Below, piece after piece: positions 60,932 to 64,000 of a stretch of DNA of 64,000 nucleotides (position 1 is the first letter of the stretch; the number at the start of each line of letters is the position of its first letter). The position numbers and the translations under genes were made by a program. The DNA is taken from positions 682,001 to 746,000 of the forward strand of contig JAWKNA010000003.1 in the NCBI GenBank assembly GCA_041391925.1, written 5' to 3'. This DNA is from JBPOFM01 sp041391925. Its GTDB lineage: Bacteria; Bacteroidota; Bacteroidia; Flavobacteriales; Flavobacteriaceae. Below the pieces are notes generated by a model that worked only from the letters and a program-made list of their open reading frames with translations, searched no databases and was not told the DNA's origin.

Positions 60932-63169
60932 TTGAAGAAAACCTTATACATATCGTTAATCTTGATTTTGATTGGACTTTCTGTAAGAGCTCAAGAGCCA
61001 ATGCTAGAAAAGCAACCAAAAGTTGGACTTGTATTAAGTGGAGGAGGTGCCAAGGGTTTTGCTCATATTGGTGTCTTAAAGGTCTTGGACAGTCTCAACA
61101 TTAAAATCGATTATGTTGCGGGCACCAGTATGGGAGCTATCGTTGGGGCCTTGTACGCTTCAGGTTATACAGGCAAACAATTGGATTCTATATTTAGAAG
61201 TTTGGATTTTGATGATGTTATTAATGATAACATTCCCAGAGAAGCCAAAACATTTTACGAACGCGACAATACCGAAAAATATGCTGTGACACTTCCTTTT
61301 GATAATTTCAAGATAAAATTGCCTTCTGCATTGTCCAGAGGTCAGAATGTTTACAATCTGTTGTCAAAACTTACACTCCATGTTTCTGAAATTGATGATT
61401 TCAGTAAACTACCAATTCCATTTTTCTGCATGGCCACCAATATTGAAACTGGAGAATCAGTGCTTCTGGATAAAGGAAATTTAGCACAAGCAGTTGCTGC
61501 CAGTGGCGCTTTGCCTTCCTTATTTCAGCCAGTGATTATCGGTGACAAAATTTTTATTGATGGTGGTGTCACCAATAATTATCCGATTGATGAGCTAAGG
61601 TCTAAAAATATGGATGTTATCATCGGAGTTGATGTTCAAGATGGGTTGTCCAGTAGAGAAGAGCTGAGTTCTGCACCAGATATTTTACTGCAAATCAATA
61701 ATTACAGGACAATTAATGATATGAAGCTCAAAGCGAAAAAAACGGATATTTATATAAAGCCCGATATTACCAATTTTAGCGTCATATCATTTAGTGAAGG
61801 AGATGTAATTATTGAGTCGGGAGTAAATGCGGCTTTAAAATTATACCACGATCTGAATCTATTGCCAAAGAACAAGGTCAAACCGGAGCCACAATCCAAA
61901 ATAACTCCTCGGGATAGCATCACCATCAATGAAATCAAATTTAACGGTAATAAGCGCTACACAAGAGCGTATTTACTTGGAAAATTAAAATTAAAACCAG
62001 AAACCAGAGTAAGTTACCAGGATTTTGATAGAGGTGTTAGCAATTTGGTTGCAACAAATAATTTTGATGTATTTCAATATCAGTTACGTGAGTCAAAATA
62101 CCAGAAAGGATATGATTTAGAAGCCTCTTTGGTAGAGAATCAAATAAGAACATTATTGAAACTAGGAATTCACTATGATGATTTATACAAAAGTGCAGCC
62201 TTGGTCAACCTTACCAGGAAGCGTGCTCTTTTGGATAATGATGTAGCATCATTGGACGTGATTTTAGGAGATAATGTTCGCTATAATTTCGAATATTTTA
62301 TAGATAAAGGATTTTATTGGAGCATTGGTTTAAAATCACGGTATAATAAATTCTCTAAAAATGTTTCTGCTCAATTATTCACAGATAGCGGACAAGAGCT
62401 AATAGAAGGTTTAAACAAACTAGAAATTGATTTACAAGACCAAACTAACCAATTCTATCTTCAAACACTTTTTAGAAAGGATTTTGCATTGGCAATTGGT
62501 GCAGAACATAAAAGATTGAAAATCAAATCGGAAACACTTAATACCAATCAAAACAATGGCTCAATTATTTTTGAAAACACCGATTATATAAGTGGGTTTT
62601 CAACTTTAAAACTAGACAATTATAGCAACAAATATTTTCCCAGAAATGGATTCTACTTTAATGGTGATTTTCATTGGTATGTATTTGCGTCACATTTCAA
62701 CAAAGATTTTTCTCCATTTTCTATAGCAAAAGCAGATTTTGGTTACACATTCATGCCATTAAATAAATTGTCAGTCAACATTCTTGCCCAAGGAGGCTTT
62801 CGAATAGGGGAAAACTCTCCACCGTCCTTGAACTTTGGACTTGGAGGCTATGGCAATAATTTCATCAACAATTACATTTCCTTTTACGGGTATGATTATG
62901 TGTCATTGATTGGTAATAGTTTTGTAAAGTCCACACTTACATTTGACTATGAAATTTTTAAGAAAAACCACATTACAGTGGCAACCAACATCGCTAATGT
63001 TGAAGATAATCTTTTTGACTCTGGAGAATGGATTAAAAAGCTAGATTACAGTGGAATTGCAATAGGCTATGGTATCGAAACATTTTTAGGGCCATTAGAA
63101 GCAAAGTATACTTATTCACCAGAAATTAAGCGAAGTTATTGGTTTTTTAACCTGGGTTTTTGGTTTTAA
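60932..63169 (+). CDS. Patatin-like phospholipase with POTRA-like and outer-membrane barrel parts (TTG start)
   Basis: 745 residues. The signal peptide is KKTLYISLILILIGLSVRAQ, and the start is TTG, 8 nt past uvrC with no ATG nearby. The patatin domain (about 31-320) has SGGGAKGFAHIGVL, nucleophile S66 in GTSMG, and catalytic D210 in FIDGGVTNNYP. A POTRA-like stretch (about 325-400; ITINEIKFNGNKRYTRAYLLGKL) precedes an Omp85/BamA-like barrel to the C-terminus (YWFFNLGFWF). The layout is that of the PlpD-type (type Vd) autotransporter family. It is a probable outer-membrane lipase/phospholipase. Confidence 0.9.
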   Translation: MKKTLYISLILILIGLSVRAQEPMLEKQPKVGLVLSGGGAKGFAHIGVLKVLDSLNIKIDYVAGTSMGAIVGALYASGYTGKQLDSIFRSLDFDDVINDNIPREAKTFYERDNTEKYAVTLPFDNFKIKLPSALSRGQNVYNLLSKLTLHVSEIDDFSKLPIPFFCMATNIETGESVLLDKGNLAQAVAASGALPSLFQPVIIGDKIFIDGGVTNNYPIDELRSKNMDVIIGVDVQDGLSSREELSSAPDILLQINNYRTINDMKLKAKKTDIYIKPDITNFSVISFSEGDVIIESGVNAALKLYHDLNLLPKNKVKPEPQSKITPRDSITINEIKFNGNKRYTRAYLLGKLKLKPETRVSYQDFDRGVSNLVATNNFDVFQYQLRESKYQKGYDLEASLVENQIRTLLKLGIHYDDLYKSAALVNLTRKRALLDNDVASLDVILGDNVRYNFEYFIDKGFYWSIGLKSRYNKFSKNVSAQLFTDSGQELIEGLNKLEIDLQDQTNQFYLQTLFRKDFALAIGAEHKRLKIKSETLNTNQNNGSIIFENTDYISGFSTLKLDNYSNKYFPRNGFYFNGDFHWYVFASHFNKDFSPFSIAKADFGYTFMPLNKLSVNILAQGGFRIGENSPPSLNFGLGGYGNNFINNYISFYGYDYVSLIGNSFVKSTLTFDYEIFKKNHITVATNIANVEDNLFDSGEWIKKLDYSGIAIGYGIETFLGPLEAKYTYSPEIKRSYWFFNLGFWF

Positions 63170-63347
63170 AAAATTTACCGATATTTGTATTCTTATGAAA
63201 CTTTTCTGGTCAGGCTTATTATTCCATCTTCATTTTCTTATCAAAAGAAATCCAGAATAAGTACGCATTATTGTATCTTTATATGAGCAAAAAGTTTGAG
63301 GTTGATATACTTAAAACTTTAGATGTCTAATATTTAATATCAAAAAA

Positions 63348-64000
63348 ATGCCATTTTATCATAAATTAGGGAATATACCTCCCAAACGACATACACAATT
63401 CCGAAAACCGGACGGTTCACTGTATTCAGAACAATTGTTTGGTACCATTGGGTTTGACGGCATGTACACCAATTCGTACCATGTACAACGCCCAACACAG
63501 GTAAAAAAAATACAGAAACAATACAATGTCGCACCTAAAATTGCCAAACTCAATAACATCCAATCCTATCGATTTAGAGGCTTTCAAGTAAAGCCCGAAA
63601 ATGATTATTTGGAAAGTCGCAAAACGGTTTTGACCAATTCCGATTGCAGCATCATTTTGGCTGCGCCAAAACAATCGACAGAAGATTACTTTTATAAAAA
63701 CACGGATGCTGATGAATTGATTTTCATTCACAAAGGAACAGGAAAGTTACGTACACATCTCGGAAATCTTGATTTCAAATACGGCGATTATTTGTTGGTG
63801 CCAAGAGGCATCATCTACAAAATGGATTTTGACACAGAAGACAATCGTTTGTTTATAGTGGAATCTCGAAGGCCAATTTATACACCAAAACGTTACAGAA
63901 ACTGGTTTGGACAATTGTTGGAACATTCGCCCTATTGCGAGCGCGATATCCGAAAACCTCAAGAATTGGAAACCAATGACGAATCTGGTGAATTCCTGAT
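63348..64000 (+). CDS. hmgA: Homogentisate 1,2-dioxygenase, N-terminal part (runs off the window)
   Basis: 217 codons from the ATG at 63348, with no stop before the right edge. The product begins MPFYHKLGNIPPKRHTQFRK, then has LYSEQLFGTIGFDGMYTNSYH and the cupin strand FIHKGTGKLRTHLGNLDFKYGDYLLVPRGIIY. These match the start of bacterial homogentisate dioxygenases, which open the homogentisate ring to maleylacetoacetate in tyrosine and phenylalanine breakdown. The Fe ligands are expected beyond the window edge. The 178-nt gap upstream contains only short, unconvincing frames. Confidence 0.85.
   Translation, partial: MPFYHKLGNIPPKRHTQFRKPDGSLYSEQLFGTIGFDGMYTNSYHVQRPTQVKKIQKQYNVAPKIAKLNNIQSYRFRGFQVKPENDYLESRKTVLTNSDCSIILAAPKQSTEDYFYKNTDADELIFIHKGTGKLRTHLGNLDFKYGDYLLVPRGIIYKMDFDTEDNRLFIVESRRPIYTPKRYRNWFGQLLEHSPYCERDIRKPQELETNDESGEFL

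Noticed and set aside
63170..63347. Small genes between the patatin gene and hmgA (for example a 22-codon frame from 63195)
   Set aside because: No conserved features, no signal sequence and no promoter match; chance frames in AT-rich DNA.

Overview
The window is AT-rich chromosomal DNA from a member of the Bacteroidota, almost certainly family Flavobacteriaceae (genus not determined). Four lines of evidence support this. Several secreted proteins carry type IX secretion (T9SS) C-terminal sorting domains. There are SusC-like TonB receptors with carboxypeptidase-regulatory-like N-termini. Families restricted to Bacteroidota are present (PorZ, DUF4270, a one-domain glycogen-synthase-like protein, a zinc-ligand-poor DksA homologue). 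Many intergenic regions carry the TAnnTTTG -7 promoter element in place of strong Shine-Dalgarno sites. The layout is core-genome-like: about 50 tightly packed genes, no tRNA or rRNA, no insertion sequence, no phage genes, no CRISPR array, and no gene-free stretch above 300 bases.

Left part (1-17.8 kb): the tail of an LD-carboxypeptidase, a T9SS-sorted protein, a YraN-like nuclease-fold protein and a long nested palindromic repeat. Next come the operon yicC-gmk-nadD (reverse strand), a thioesterase, an EamA exporter overlapping an ArsC/Spx-like protein, DinB-like and Na+/H+ antiporter genes, a DUF3298-type lipoprotein and a cystathionine gamma-synthase. The NADP-glutamate dehydrogenase gene sits beside an outer-membrane-type protein. 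PorZ, recO and a TonB receptor follow in a row.

Middle (17.8-40 kb): an 1,844-residue T9SS-sorted modular surface protein, recX, a five-copy 11-bp tandem repeat, a small beta-barrel protein, a JmjC-like cupin protein, an alpha/beta hydrolase and an M61 peptidase. Then the reverse-strand atpD-atpC pair, interrupted by an inverted repeat; a TonB receptor followed by a large GDSL/SGNH lipoprotein; and an operon of glycogen-synthase-like protein, DUF4270 lipoprotein and glmS.

Right part (40-64 kb): panC-panD-flippase-like membrane protein, two tandem secreted esterase-fold proteins whose nucleophile Ser is replaced by Asp, radA, a trio of small or secreted proteins including a T9SS-sorted leucine-rich-type protein, ileS with an altered HIGH signature (GIHH), a degenerate DksA homologue, lspA, a nucleoside deaminase and an M3 peptidase. 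A reverse operon holds a RimB-like protease, rimK, an aspartoacylase-like hydrolase and 5-formyl-THF cyclo-ligase. Then uvrC (probably leaderless), a patatin-POTRA-barrel protein, and the 5' part of homogentisate dioxygenase running off the end.

Most genes are housekeeping. I see no clear-cut new defence or mobile system. The best leads are the tandem Ser-less esterase-fold proteins, the RimB/RimK/aspartoacylase-like modification cluster, the GDSL-lipoprotein/TonB-receptor pair, the IleRS signature swap, and several unexplained repeats.
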